A model generated the notes under the pieces. The model ran no database searches. It saw nothing but the letters and a program-made list of their open reading frames with translations, and was not told where the DNA came from. Of a stretch of 64,000 bases of DNA, positions 31,848 to 44,430 are shown in pieces. The number at the start of each line of letters is the position of its first letter. Position 1 is the first letter of the stretch. The DNA is from Homalodisca vitripennis. Its lineage: Eukaryota > Arthropoda > Insecta > Hemiptera > Cicadellidae. Location: assembly GCF_021130785.1 (NCBI RefSeq), contig NW_025778976.1, positions 1 to 64,000 on the forward strand, in the 5' to 3' direction. Position numbers and translations under genes: made by a program.

Positions 31848-31879
31848 TTTACTTGATGGTCTTAAAGCCATCAAGTAAA
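31848..31879. other. Perfect short hairpin, conserved in copy 2
   Basis: Arms TTTACTTGATGG and CCATCAAGTAAA with an 8-base loop TCTTAAAG. The identical hairpin is at 59115-59146. Confidence 0.6.
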
Positions 31880-33570
31880 CTATACTGCACCCATTAACCC
31901 TTTATATGTGCATCTGCACCCTTTACACAATAATACGATATAAGGTATAGTATGCGTATAGTGATAAAATAATTCTTGGTAATAAATTGACGTAATAAAT
32001 AAAAACAACAATAAATTAAAAATTACAATAATAAATCAGTGAAATTAAGGCTTCAAATACGGTCTTATAAACGATAGAAAATTGCAAAAAATACGGTAAT
32101 TTATGAAATTAAATTATATAAATAACAAAAATATTGAAGTAACCAATTAAATGTTTCTTAATAATTTTTCTCGTTTTTGAGGTACTGTTTATGGTTTACG
32201 GAATTTGGTTGAACAAATTTTAAACACATAGACGAAGTATCTTGTGATAGGGTGAGAAATCCTCACAATAGTATAATAGTAATAGCTGTGTACAATGTCC
32301 AGGGATTGAAGGAAGATATACTATCCACTTTAATATTATAATAGTGTAATCCCCCAACCAATTTTGTCCTGACACAAGTCTGAACCTACCCCAAAATTTG
32401 GTGTTACTGTTAAGTCTATTAAGTATCTCGAGACCTTCCAAAAATTAAAGATATGTATCAAACCTGTTTAAAAATCAAATATTTGTTAGCTTTAGTTAAA
32501 TGTAAAGGTTTCAAACAAGGAGTAGGATTTAGAAGAAGTTGTCTTCATTGGATCGATCTAAGAGTGTTGTTTTATTACTCATTTCTGCAGGATGTTGAAA
32601 GGTATAAAAATAGGTCTAGTTATTTTAACGGAACCCGTTTTAACAACATTTATCTTCGTAGAAAACCCGCTTTATAGTTTAAAAATTAGTCTCGATGAGT
32701 AGCAAGTTTCGTAAACAATTTAAACTCTTTGTATAAAGTTCATTACACACAATGGACGATTGGAATGGATAACAGTATTACAGACAACTTCCATAACTAA
32801 ATATTGTAATGACATAAATATCTGAGTGTTAAGTGTTATTGTAGCCCTTAACGGCAAACTGTAATAATCCTGCTATTCCTGAAAGTAAATAAACTTTAAT
32901 AGTCTCACAGCCTCATCTAACCGTTTCGGTTGAACACAACGCACGTATTATCCAGGAAAATTTAATTTGAAAATAAATAAACGGAGCACTGCACGTGTTC
33001 AATAGGGAAAAGTTATATAAATTATCATAAGTAATTATATCTCATCGTCCCTTCATATAAATAACAATTAATTTTTACAATTTTCTTGGTCACATTTTAT
33101 AAATATTAATAGTTAATTATGACTCAAATTCATATAGCAACAAATACACATATATTATGTGATGTTAAAAGCCAAAGGACTGTTTATCCTACCAAAACTA
33201 TGTTGAAAATACTCCAACGTAATGGAGGAAAATTTCCAAAATACGTTTTTAAAGTATCTAGCATAGGAGGTAAAATATTTTCAAGGGTACTGTCAATATC
33301 TGTGCTCCCAATGTCAGTATAGGTGGTGAAAACAAATATGACAAAACAATGCACAAGTTGACACTCCCGTTACTTAAGGTCAAATTTTTATAGTATAAAA
33401 TAACTCAAAAATATGTTTAAGTATATTTTACTATTTCACATTTTATTATATTCCATCGTTATATTACATCTCATTGTCCACCTTAAAAGTATAATCGTAC
33501 GTTCATTATTTGATTCAGCGTAAATAATGTTGCTTTAGAAATCTTTCATGCAATGACATCTATGTGACCT

Positions 33571-33757
33571 TTGTCAGTAAATGAACAAGCTGGAACGAGG
33601 ACAGATTGCCCCTTGACCCCACGCTCGCCAGAGAAGATCCGCTGCTAATTATAATCCCTTTTTATGCCTCAGGCTTTACTCAGTCAGCCCCAGTCTTAAT
33701 GTAAAGAAACATGACATGTCCGTATCTGTTACCCTTTCCGAGTCAGAGATAACTAAG
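33571..33757. other. 187-bp block almost identical between copies
   Basis: Only one difference from 60774-60960 in 187 bp, while the next ~90 bp differ at roughly a third of positions. There is no open reading frame through it on either strand. It contains TAATTA, TAATCC and ACTCAGTCAG, which look like transcription-factor sites, but function is unproven. Confidence 0.6.
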
Positions 33758-34164
33758 CGACAGATCTCTTCCTTAAATTACCAATTATGACATAGATGAT
33801 ATAAAGTATTTATTACTTGTTCTTTATGAATATAACTAGGTAAAATAATTATATTTATTCTACTATACTGTGCAAGTAAGTGACGAAAATATTAAATAAT
33901 AATATATACTCGATAACACTCTGTCACATTACATTGTTATATATCTCGAATATGGGAATCGATTTACTTTCTCACTGTGGAAATAGCAACGCCATTGTCG
34001 GTTACTATCGCTGCAACCAGGTACAGCAATAAGTACATGATTAATTAATAAACTACTTACATACTCCATTTGTTGATTAAACGTTTTTAGTATTGATTCC
34101 AATATGTATTTTAATAGTGCATTTCAAATTAACTGTTACGTTTCTAAAATAGTGGTTAGTTATT

Positions 34165-34470
34165 GGTACAGACCGAGCCATTTAGCAACAAGCGCGGTGC
34201 GGGGAGAATGAAGTATTCCCCCACCCCAAGGCAAATAGTCTTTCCCTCTGGCGACGACTGAGTACAGCCCGCACCAAAATCCATGGTCCACTACAATATA
34301 AGTCGCACAGCCCATGACGTCACTAATATTGGTTTATACTGAAGCACGCTTTTTCTTGTAGACTGGAGAGGAAAGAATGTATTGTGCGCATGCGTTGACT
34401 ATGCTACATGGTACGGTCCTGTACTCATGTTTACAATCAGGCGCCATTTAGATTCAACAAGATAAACAGT
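34165..34470. promoter_or_regulatory. Promoter-like GC-richer block
   Basis: A region richer in G and C than its surroundings contains TGACGTCAC (CRE-like, 34315-34323), TGCGCATGCG (NRF1-like, 34385-34394) and GGCGCCATTT. The counterpart at 61350-61660 keeps TGCGCATGCG but has TGACATCAC. It may be an old promoter carried in the repeat unit; no downstream gene is evident. Confidence 0.3.
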
Positions 34471-34935
34471 CTAGGTCCCTAAGTAAGATAAACAAGGCCT
34501 AGTTAATAATATTCAACTTACAAAACGTATTGTCGGTGCTTGTGTTACGTATTGCTTTATTAGGAGTTGCGATATAGGTAATACTATTTTGTAAATTTTT
34601 ATAAAATTACATATTGTGTTGTTGCAAATTGAGTTAATATTTAAACTTTTCTTACCTATTGCGTTGTTACGTTTTGAGTTTTTAGGTATTTTGTTGTTAG
34701 ATACTAAGCTATTACATATTGTTTTGTTAGTCATTTCGTAAGTATTAAATATTGCGCTTTTAAGTCTTTAGTATTCATGTATTCAAAAACATTACCGACA
34801 ATAGTTAGATAGCTCCAAAACTAAAACAAGTCCGTGGTTTCTGATATTTCAATGTGAACCAATACTGTTTCTTATTCATATGTACACGCAAAAGATATGA
34901 GGAACATCACTATTAGTTGTAAGTATAGAAATTTT

Positions 34936-35640
34936 ATTTTTAAGACAACAACATATTGAAGACAGTAGTAGCTTTAATGGTAATATATAAAACATAACAT
35001 ATCCAACATGGGGAGAAAACAAAGTTTCATCTGAACGCTTTCCAATTACTGGCAATCGGATTAGAGTTAGAAAGCTTCTCTACAAGATAACGTATGTGTA
35101 GTACACTGTATACTGTAGAACACCTGTTATAACAACAATAGTATTATGCCGTATCTTTTATATTTGACCAATGTCTCTATGTATTTTTTACTCATCAAAT
35201 ATACACATATGTTATATCGTCTGATCACTAATACGTCTACTTTATGGGAACTATTCCATTATTACTAATTAGAACGACACTTAAAAATAATTTTGTATTC
35301 GGTTAATGTCATTGTTCTGTTTGATCCATTGTACCTAGCACACTTTACATCTGTCATTTCACCTGATACACTTCAGTATGGAATTTTGAACCTGGTATTG
35401 TTCGGTTTGGGTCTTTGTACATGTCAACATGTGTTATTTTACGTGATAGATATCAGTATAAATTTTTATTGTTAATCTATCGGCTACAATCAGTGTGTCT
35501 TTAATTTGAATGTTATACTCTAACCATACATTTGTGGGGTAGAATATTGTATTAATTTTTAAGATCTACACAAAAAAATTTCAAAGAAAGTTTTATTAAT
35601 ACCAGATATTTTGACAAAGAGAAAGGATTTATTTCTTGTA
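34936..35640. other. Intergenic, nothing recognised
   Basis: AT-rich DNA with no supported feature. Confidence 0.4.
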
Positions 35641-35649
35641 TTGACATGT

Positions 35650-38600
35650 AACGCATAAAAATATTGTATATGTATACACTTACTTCATGGTCACATACAT
35701 TTAACTAATAAATGTACTTTGTAATGTATTTTAATATTTATTCAGAAATGGCACATTGTTATTTTAATGTTAAACAAGTGTTGGATCGACGTGTTTGATA
35801 GGTTTGTGTTCCATGTTACAAATTGTAGTTAAGTTCTGTGTAATTCGACACTAAACTCTAGTGACGTGACGGTCCACAATTACTGATGTATCACATATCT
35901 GATTACTCTTGGTGTCTGCTTACTCACTAATCCGGGTTTGAGTGGTCATCTCAGAATGATTACTTGTACCCATATTGTATCCCGTTATAGCCGAGTTTTG
36001 TATAATTCAAAACTAAGCACTAATAACGTAGTAACAGTCCGCAATTACTGATGTATCACATATCTGATTACTCTTGGTGTCTGCTTACTCACTAATCCCG
36101 GGTTTGAGTGGTCATCTCAGAATGATTACTTGTACCCATATTGTATCCCATTGTAGCCGAGTCCTGTGTAATTCAAAACTAAGCTCTAATGTATATTGTT
36201 TTTGTATATGTATACACTTAATTTATGGTCAAATACATTTAACTACAGAAAATACTTTGTAATGTATTTATTTCAGAAATGGTAAATTGTTATTTTAATG
36301 TTAAACATGTGTTGGATGGGACGGGACGATAGGTTTGTGTTCCATGTTTCAAATTGTAGGTAAGTTCTGTGTAATTAAACACTAAGCTCTAGTGGGTGAC
36401 GGTTCACAATTACTGATATATCACGTATCACAAAGCTTGCCTGATTACCCCCGGTGTTTGGTTATTCACTAATCTCGGGTTTGAGTGGTCATCTCAGAAT
36501 GATTACTTGTACCCATAATGTATTCTATTGTAGCCGACTTCTTTGTAATTCAAAACTAAGCTCTAGTGGCGTGACGGTCCACAATTACTGATGTATCACA
36601 TATCACACAGCTTGCCTGATTACCCTTGGTGTCTGGTTATTCACTAATCTCGGGTTTCAGTGGTCATCTCAGAATGATTACTTGTACCCATATTGTAACC
36701 TCATTGTAGCCGAGTGCTGTGTAATTCAAAACTAAGCTCTAGTGGCGTGACGGTCCACAATTACTGATGTATCACATATCACACAGCTTGCCTGATTACC
36801 CCTGGTGTCTGGTTATTCACTAATCTCGGGTTTCAGTGGTCATCTCAGAATGATTACTTGTACCCATATTGTAACCTCATTGTAGCCGAGTGCTGTGTAA
36901 TTCAAAACTAAGCTCTAGTGGCGTGACGGTCCACAATTACTGGATGTATCACATATCACACAGCTTGCCTGATTACCCTTGGTGTCTGGTTATTCACTAA
37001 TCTCGGGTTTCAGTGGTCATCTCAGAATGATTACTTGTACCCATATTGTAACCTCATTGTAGCCGAGTGCTGTGTAATTCAAAACTAAGCTCTAGTGGCG
37101 TGACGGTCCACAATTACTGATGTATCACATATCACACAGCTTGCCTGATTACCCTTGGTGTCTGGTTATTCACTAATCTCGGGTTTGAGTGGTCATCTCA
37201 GAATGATTACTTGTACCCATATTGTAACCTCATTGTAGCCGAGTGCTGTGTAATTCAAAACTAAGCTCTAGTGGGGTGACGGTTAACAATTACTGATGTA
37301 TCACATATCACACAGCTTGCCTGATTACCCTTGGTGTCTGGTTATTCACTAATCTCGGGTTTGAGTGGTCACCTCAGAATGATTACTTGTACCCATAATG
37401 TAACCTCATTGTAGCCGAGTGCTGTGTAATTCAAAACTAAGCTCTAGTGACGTGACAGTCCACAATTACTGATGTATCACATATTACACAGCTTGACTGA
37501 TTACCCTTGGTGTCTGGTTATTCACTAATCTCGGGTTTGAGTGGTCATCTCAGAAAGATTACTTGTACCCATATTGTAACCTCATTGTAGCGAGTGCTGT
37601 GTAATTCAAAAACTAAGCTGTAATGACGTGACAGTCCACAATTACTGATGTATCACATATTACACAGCTTGACTGATTACCCTTGGTGTTTGGTTACGCA
37701 CTAATCTGGTCATCTCAGAAAGATTACTTGTACTCATATTGTAACCTCATTGTAGCCGAGTGCTGTGTAATTCAAAAACTAAGCTCTAGTGACGTGACAG
37801 TCCACAATTACTGATGTATCACATATCACACAGCTTGCCTGATTACCCTTGGTGTTTGGTTATTCACTTATCTCGGGTTTGAGTGGTCATCTCAGAAAGA
37901 TTACTTGTACCCCATATTGTAACCTCATTGTAGCTGAGTGCTGTGTAATTCAAAAACTAAGCTGTAATGACGTGACAGTCCACAATTACTGATGTATCAC
38001 ATATCACACAGCTTGCCTGATTACCCTTGGTGTCTGGTTATTCACTAATCTCGGGTTTGAGTGGTCATCTCAGAAAGATTACTTGTACCCATATTGTAAC
38101 CTCATTGTAGCCGAGTGCTGTGTAATTCAAAACTAAGCTCTAGTGACGTGACAGTCCACAATTACTGATGTATCACATATTACACAGCTTGCCTGATTAC
38201 CCTTGGTGTTTGGTTACGCACTAATCTCGGGTTTGAGTGGTTATCTCAGAAAGATTACGTGTACCCATATTGTAACCTCATTCTAGCCGAGTGCTGTGTA
38301 ATTCAAAACTAAGCTGTAATGACGTGACAGTCCACAATTACTGATGTATCACATATCACACAGCTTGCCTGATTACCCTTGGTGTTTGGTTATTCACTAA
38401 TCTCGGGTTTGAGTGGTCATCTCAGAAAGATTACTTGTACCCATATTGTAACCTCATTGTAGCCGAGTGCTGTGTAATTCAAAACTACGCTCTAGTGACG
38501 TGACAGTCCACAATTACTGATGTATCACATATTACACAGCTTGCCTGATTACCCTTGGTGTTTGGTTACGCACTAATCTCGGGTTTGAGTGGTCATCTCA

Positions 38601-39870
38601 GAAAGATTACTTGTACTCATATTGTAACCTCATTGTAGCCGAGTGCTGTGTAATTCAAAACTAAGCTCTAGTGACGTGACAGTCCACAATTACTGATGTA
38701 TCACATATCACACAGCTTGCCTGATTACCCTTGGTGTTTGGTTATTCACTAATCTCGGGTTTGAGTGGTCATCTCAGAAAGATTACTTGTACCCATATTG
38801 TAACCTCATTGTAGCCGAGTGCTGTGTAATTCAAAAACTAAGCTGTAATGACGTGACAGTCCACAATTACTGATGTATCACATATCACACAGCTTGCCTG
38901 ATTACCCTTGGTGTCTGGTTATTCACTAATCTCGGGTTTGAGTGGTCATCTCAGAAAGATTACTTGTACCCATATTGTAACCTCATTGTAGCCGAGTGCT
39001 GTGTAATTCAAAACTAAGCTCTAGTGACGTGACAGTCCACAATTACTGATGTATCACATATTACACAGCTTGCCTGATTACCCTTGATGTTTGGTTACGC
39101 ACTAATCTCGGGTTTGAGTGGTCATCTCAGAAAGATTACGTGTACCCATATTGTAACCTCATTCTAGCCGAGTGCTGTGTAATTCAAAACTAAGCTGTAA
39201 TGACGTGACAGTCCACAATTACTGATGTATCACATATCACACAGCTTGCCTGATTACCCTTGGTGTTTGGTTATTCACTAATCTCGGGTTTGAGTGGTCA
39301 TCTCAGAAAGATTACTTGTACCCATATTGTAACCTCATTGTAGCCGAGTGCTGTGTAATTCAAAACTAAGCTCTAGTGACGTGACAGTCCACAATTACTG
39401 ATGTATCACATATTACACAGCTTGCCTGATTACCCTTGGTGTTTGGTTACGCACTAATCTCGGGTTTGAGTGGTCATCTCAGAAAGATTACTTGTACCCA
39501 TATTGTAACCTCATTCTAGCCGAGTGCTGTGTAATTCAAAACTAAGCTGTAATGACGTGACAGTCCACAATTACTGATGTATCACATATTACACAGCTTA
39601 CCTGATTACCCTTGGTGTCTGGTTATTCACTAATCTCGGGTTTGAGTGGTCATCTCAGAAAGATTACTTGTACCCATATTGTATCCTCATTGTAGCCGAG
39701 TGCTGTGTAATTCAAAACTAAGCTCTAGTGACGTGACAGTCCACAATTACTGATGTATCACATATCACACAGCTTGCCTGATTACCCTTGGTGTCTGGTT
39801 ATTCACTAATCTCGGGTTTGAGTGGTCATCTCAGAACGATTACTTGCACTCATATTGTGATTTTATTAAT
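35650..39870. repeat. ~177-bp satellite array with higher-order structure
   Basis: About 21-23 tandem monomers of 176-178 bp (marker CACACAGCTTGCCTGATTACCC at 36605, 36782, 36959, 37135 and onward) fill 36.3-39.87 kb. The first part (35650-36360) is a looser duplication with a ~540-bp period that includes shortened ~165-bp monomers lacking the CACACAGCTTG part. From 38.0 kb, monomer subtypes recur in a five-monomer order; diagnostic ATTCTAGCC sites at 38280 and 39161 are 881 bp apart. No gene or spacer variation is present. Confidence 0.95.
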
Positions 39871-41165
39871 TATATATGCTTTCTATAATGTGCAAAGGCG
39901 TATTACGTGTTTATAATCCTACGTTTTGTGCTCACAGGTAGAAAATGTTCACTTTACAAAAATTAGGTTTCGGATAACATTGAGTATAAATAATAAGTAA
40001 AAAATTGTTCTCACCCACGAATTTTTAAAGTTTTATCATTTAATTCTTACTGAAGAAGTTATCAGCAAGTCCTGTTGGTATCTTAAATTTATAATCACAA
40101 GAATCTTTATCTAGTAACATGTACACTCGTGACACATACTACAAAAAGTTTATTAGTAATTGTTTAAATATATTAACTTTGTATACTCTGGATTGAGTAA
40201 ACAAATTATATCTTTGGTAGAAATATAGAGAGAAAATGTATATGTTTCATATTTTCCAAAATTTAGTATCGTTAGTTAAATATTAGACCGAACGCATGAT
40301 ACTTCAATGTAATTCAGAATAGTAGATTTAAAACGTAATCTATATATTTCGGATACATAATTTATTATATTATGTATTTTATATTAAATTTTCACAAACA
40401 CTGAGTAACGTGAGTAGCTGTTCGTTTAACACACACAAAGGTTAAATACAGTATGTGAATATTAAAGATTAGATATAGGAAAGAAACAAGATATAAAAGC
40501 AACATCTTATTACCTAGACTTCTTTTCGTAGAAATGTTTAATATTCAAGTCGCAGAGAGACGTTAATGAGTTGCATTTATTCAGTGACACAAAGCACAAA
40601 GAGCGACCCACAGCCGACACCTCCCATCACACTCTCACATCTCTTCACACGTTTCCCGTCTTTTTCTCTGAGTCTTTCAGAAAAGCCGGAAGGCTGGAAG
40701 TTACCCTCAATGTTCTAAGGAATGCGATACATTACATTTAGACATGCCGAGCAAAGTCATGAGCGTCGCGTTTGCTTTGGACACAAAGCAAGAAAATATC
40801 TAAATTTTTATAAGCAAAAATATGTTCACTCGTTTCAGATAAATAAGTCAAGTGTATATACGTGTTAAGGACCTTCTCCCCATTTGAGAAAATGTATAAT
40901 GTATACTTATTTAAATGGAACATTATACAGTTAATTCTACAAGGCTTTATATACATAGTTATTGTCAATCCGAATGTATTTAGAACTCTGTATACAAGGT
41001 ACAGGAATGTGTTTTTAATAAAAATAATTAATTAAAAATTAACAATACAATGTTATATGAACATTCAATATAATTGATGATTAGAATTTATTCGATTCTC
41101 CATTCAGATATAATTCATGTGAAACATCCAAAATACAAATATTTAATAATTAAAAAACCCTACAA
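39871..41165. other. Intergenic, nothing recognised
   Basis: AT-rich DNA between satellite arrays. Short frames only. Confidence 0.4.
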
Positions 41166-41202
41166 TTGTTTTCTTTACTAATGGGCTACCAAGAGGCAAT
41201 CA

Positions 41203-41630
41203 TGTCAGTGAACCCGAGCAAACCTCAATCAGTGGCATTGCGTAACCCAGTTCAGCACGAAATGCGTAACCTGTACTCCCCTACAGAGGACGTTATGTCA
41301 GTGAACCCGAGCAAACCTCAATCAGTGGCATTGCGTACCCCAGTTCAGCACGAAATGCGTAACCTGTACTCCTCTACAGAGGACGTCATGTCAGTGAACC
41401 CGAGCAAACCTCAATCAGTGGCAATGCGTACCCCAGTTCAGCACGAAATGCGTAACCTGTACTCCTCTACAGAGGACGTCATGTCAGTGAACCCGAGCAA
41501 ACCTCAATCAGTGGCAATGCGTACCCCAGTTCAGCACGAAATGCGTAACCTGTACTCTCCTACAGAGGACGTTATATCAGTGAACCCGGGCAAACCTCAA
41601 TCAGTGGCATTGTTTACCCTAGTTAACCCG
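41203..41630 (+). repeat. 93-bp tandem repeat with open 31-codon frame
   Basis: Units start at 41203, 41296, 41389, 41482 and 41575, exactly 93 bp apart, the last one partial and diverging. One frame stays open through all units (41166-41660, 164 codons), each encoding a peptide that starts MSVNPSKPQSVA and ends RNLYSSTEDV. Differences among units mostly change residues (Leu/Met, Asn/Thr, Ser/Pro). A stop follows soon after the array. It may be an exon of a repetitive protein or merely a minisatellite with a period divisible by three. Confidence 0.9.
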
Positions 41631-41857
41631 TGGTTGTATATTTTATTACTTAAAATGTAATAGTTACTACCACTAAAAATGACAGTTTTAAATCAAAACG
41701 ATCGTCACAATTTAAATGTGTCTTTGCAACTCTGACTGTTGCATAAAACATTTCCAATATATTTATTTTATTACACCAGTAATAGTAAAAATATAAATCT
41801 ACTTTCATTTTTATATAGTTCTCCCGAAGTTCTATTTTAATCTGTTTACGTTACATA

Positions 41858-42353
41858 TACAGGGTGATTCGGTTAGTGTTACCGGCACTTTCTGAGCTGA
41901 TTGTACTATAAAAAATAAAGAAAAAAGTTCATATAAACATGGGTCCGGAATGCTTCCTTACTGGGTTATGGCCAATTGAAGATTTTCAACCAAAAATTGT
42001 GTGCAGGAGGTCAAATGATGATTTGCCGCGTGTTTATGACGAGATATTTATAGGCAAATTCAACTTTTTCTAACGGATTTTTAGATGAGAAATTGAATAA
42101 AGTTCATCTCATAGCTGTATCTCATTTAGTTTTTTTGTTATACTACAAAAGACAGAAATAAAATAATTTTGAAAACACTTTTTTAAGGTTTAACGGGCAA
42201 TTATTTTGTTAAATAGGCATTGAAGACCCACATTTTTACAAAGAAACTTGCAGAACATTTAATTCTGAATACAATTATGTGCCACACGGCTATTAACAGC
42301 GAAGTATTAGTTTCTGGAATTTAATTTTACAACAAACATTCTACCAAGCAAGA
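41858..42353 (+). repeat. Left terminal inverted repeat of the mariner-type element
   Basis: Matches 43933-44428 in reverse with only scattered differences, such as ACGGGC versus ACGGAC and GATGAGAA versus TATGAGAA. The length of ~496 bp is far beyond the 20-30 bp usual for mariner elements. Confidence 0.9.
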
Positions 42354-42488
42354 ATTCCAAAGCAAAGGAAAACCGCATTTTAATGACATAGAGTAGCCTA
42401 CACATAAGATTTATTAGGATGCAATTTAAATTAAGTTTTAAATAAATTATTGTTTTTCATCTAAAGCTTATAATACTACGTACCACTT

Positions 42489-43554
42489 TCATAACAGGTG
42501 TTCAAAAATCAGTCCTTGTACTTCAATACAATTAGCAGCTCGCTTTCTGATTGATCGAGTTATCCTCCGCAACGCTGCACGATTGTTTTTGATTTGTGCG
42601 GCGGCATCTTCAATTCGATTTATTAACTCTTCACGTGTATTTACTTTTTCCTGGTACACCAGGTTCTTCATCCAACCCCATATACAGAAATCTAATGGAG
42701 TTAGATCTGGTGATCTTGGTGGCCAAGTGTGTGGTCCACCGCGACCAATCCATCGCCCGGGAAACTGCTCGTTTAAGTGCATTGTTACATTATGGGAAAA
42801 GTGGGCAGGGGCACCATCATGTTGATAAATAATATTGCACCTTGCTGCTAATGGAACATCTTCTAATAATAGTGGTAGTTGTTCTGTAAGGAATTCTAGG
42901 TACATGCGGGAATTTAGATGTCCTCGGAGAATGAATGGTCCTATTAATCGATCATGAATGAGTCCACACCATACATTTACACTAAATCTGTGTTTAAAGT
43001 TGCGCACGATTGTACTATGTGGATTTCCCTCTGCCCAAGTGTGTTCATTGTGAAGGTTGTTGACGCCATCTCGGGTAAATTGAGCTTCATCAGTGAATAA
43101 AATGGTTCTATGATGTTGACGGTTTCTAATTAACCAGTTGCAAATTCCAATCGAAGAGGAGGATCTGTTGGTTGAATACTTTGAACTTGTTGTTTATGGT
43201 AAGGGAACATGCTATTTTTGTGCAAAGTTCTCCATACTTCAGACTGAGACACTGCGAATCGCCTAGAAAGACGCCGTGTACTGACACCAGGACTGCGTTC
43301 AGTAGCCATGATTATAGCCTCTTCCATATCTACATTATTCTGGGCAGGGCGATCCCGATAATTATTAATACTAGGAAGTTTACCTGTTACTCTTAGGGTA
43401 CGAAATGATCCACTGATCGTTTTTTGGGTTTGGAACTCTGCGATTAAGAAATCGTCTTCGGTATTCTGCAGTAGCAGCGGTTGCATTTCCGTCACAAAAC
43501 GCCTAAGACAAATACCATGTCGGCATATTCTTCCGTTGTAAATAACAAAGGCAT
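42489..43554 (-). CDS. DD41D mariner-type transposase, frameshifted
   Basis: The gene encodes about 355 residues. The likely start is an ATG at 43554 (MPLLFTTEEYADMVFV), followed by a helix-turn-helix region (YRRRFLNRRVPNPK, then STRRLSRRFAVSQSEVWRTL). The catalytic core has the first Asp in LFTDEAQFTRDG (about 43085), the second in YQHDGAPAHFS and the third in RSPDLTPLDFCIWGW. Counting between the last two gives 41 residues, the DD41D (rosa-like) spacing. Three single-base breaks occur (near 43505, 43430 and 43140), two of them in homopolymers. There are no other stops, so the gene was recently intact. Confidence 0.88.
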
Positions 43555-43932
43555 TGCAATTGTGATAGTAAGTTACTTTAAAATACACTTCACTAACAAA
43601 CGAGTAGTAAATTAATTGTATTAAATTGCACTCATTAAACTAGTACAGAATTGGTAACAAATAATTTGGATTCCTCAATAAATTGCAGTGTATTGTTGAA
43701 CAGCTGATTTGTGATACCAACTTATAAAAACATAATTTACCTTCTGTAAAGCTAACGTGACAAAGATATGTAGGTACATGATGTAACCATTTGGATAGTC
43801 CTAAAAAGTAATAGTATTATTGTTTTTTAGTTGAGCATTAATCTATTTAAATCGTATTTACAATTGTATGCTAATCAATTATTTGTGTACCTTATATCAT
43901 TACATTACGGTGTTTATTTACTAAATACGTAT

Positions 43933-44428
43933 TTCTTGCTTGGTAGAATGTTTGTTGTAAAATTAAATTCCAGAAACTAATACTTCGCTGTTAATAGCCG
44001 TGTGGCACATAATTGTATTCAGAATTAAATTTTCTGCAAGTTTCTTTGTAAAAATGTGGGTCTTCAATGCCTATTTAACAAAATAATTGTCCGTTAAACC
44101 TTAAAAAAGTGTTTTCAAAATTATTTTATTTCTGTTTTTTGTAGTATAACAAAAAAACTAAATGAGATACAGCTATGAGATGAACTTTATTCAATTTCTC
44201 ATATAAAAATCCGTTAGAAAAAGTTGCATTCGCCTATAAATATCTCTTCATAAACACGCGGCAAATCATCATTTGACCTCCTGCACACAATTTTTGGTGA
44301 AATCTTCAATTGGCTATAACCCAGTAAGGAAGCATTTCCGGACCCATGTTTATATGAACTTTTTTCTTTATTTTTTATAGTACAATCAGCTCAGAAAGTG
44401 CCGGTAACACTAACCGAATCACCCTGTA
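43933..44428 (-). repeat. Right terminal inverted repeat of the mariner-type element
   Basis: Reverse complement of 41858-42353; ends CACCCTGTA followed by TA. Confidence 0.9.
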
Positions 44429-44430
44429 TA

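Larger units (their letters stand above)
25390..34935. repeat. Large duplication, copy 1 (non-coding)
   Basis: About 9.5 kb aligns collinearly with 53356-63290 over its whole length, with identity that varies from near 100% to about 65%. Example anchors are 27500-27720 with 54370-54590, 29862-30050 with 56722-56905, and 31880-32150 with 59147-59420. A segment of ~1.06 kb (about 26238-27298) is present here but not in copy 2. No convincing gene is found; short frames at 29862-30050 and 32453-32677 have counterparts in copy 2 but no family I recognise. Confidence 0.9.
41856..44430 (-). mobile_element. Tc1/mariner-type (DD41D, rosa-like) transposon with long TIRs
   Basis: The element (41858-44428, 2571 bp) begins TACAGGGTGATTCGG and ends with the reverse complement, with TA on both sides as target duplication. 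Inverted repeats of about 496 bp (41858-42353 and 43933-44428) are nearly identical. The transposase on the minus strand has a DD41D signature. Confidence 0.92.

Noticed and set aside
32453..32677. 74-codon plus-strand frame with a partial match in copy 2 (59717-59908)
   Set aside because: The two frames end differently and the third copy is full of indels in this segment, so coding constraint is not supported.
35890..39870. Regularly spaced repeats that could be mistaken for a CRISPR array
   Set aside because: The repeats are contiguous 177-bp monomers with no unique spacers, in eukaryotic DNA.
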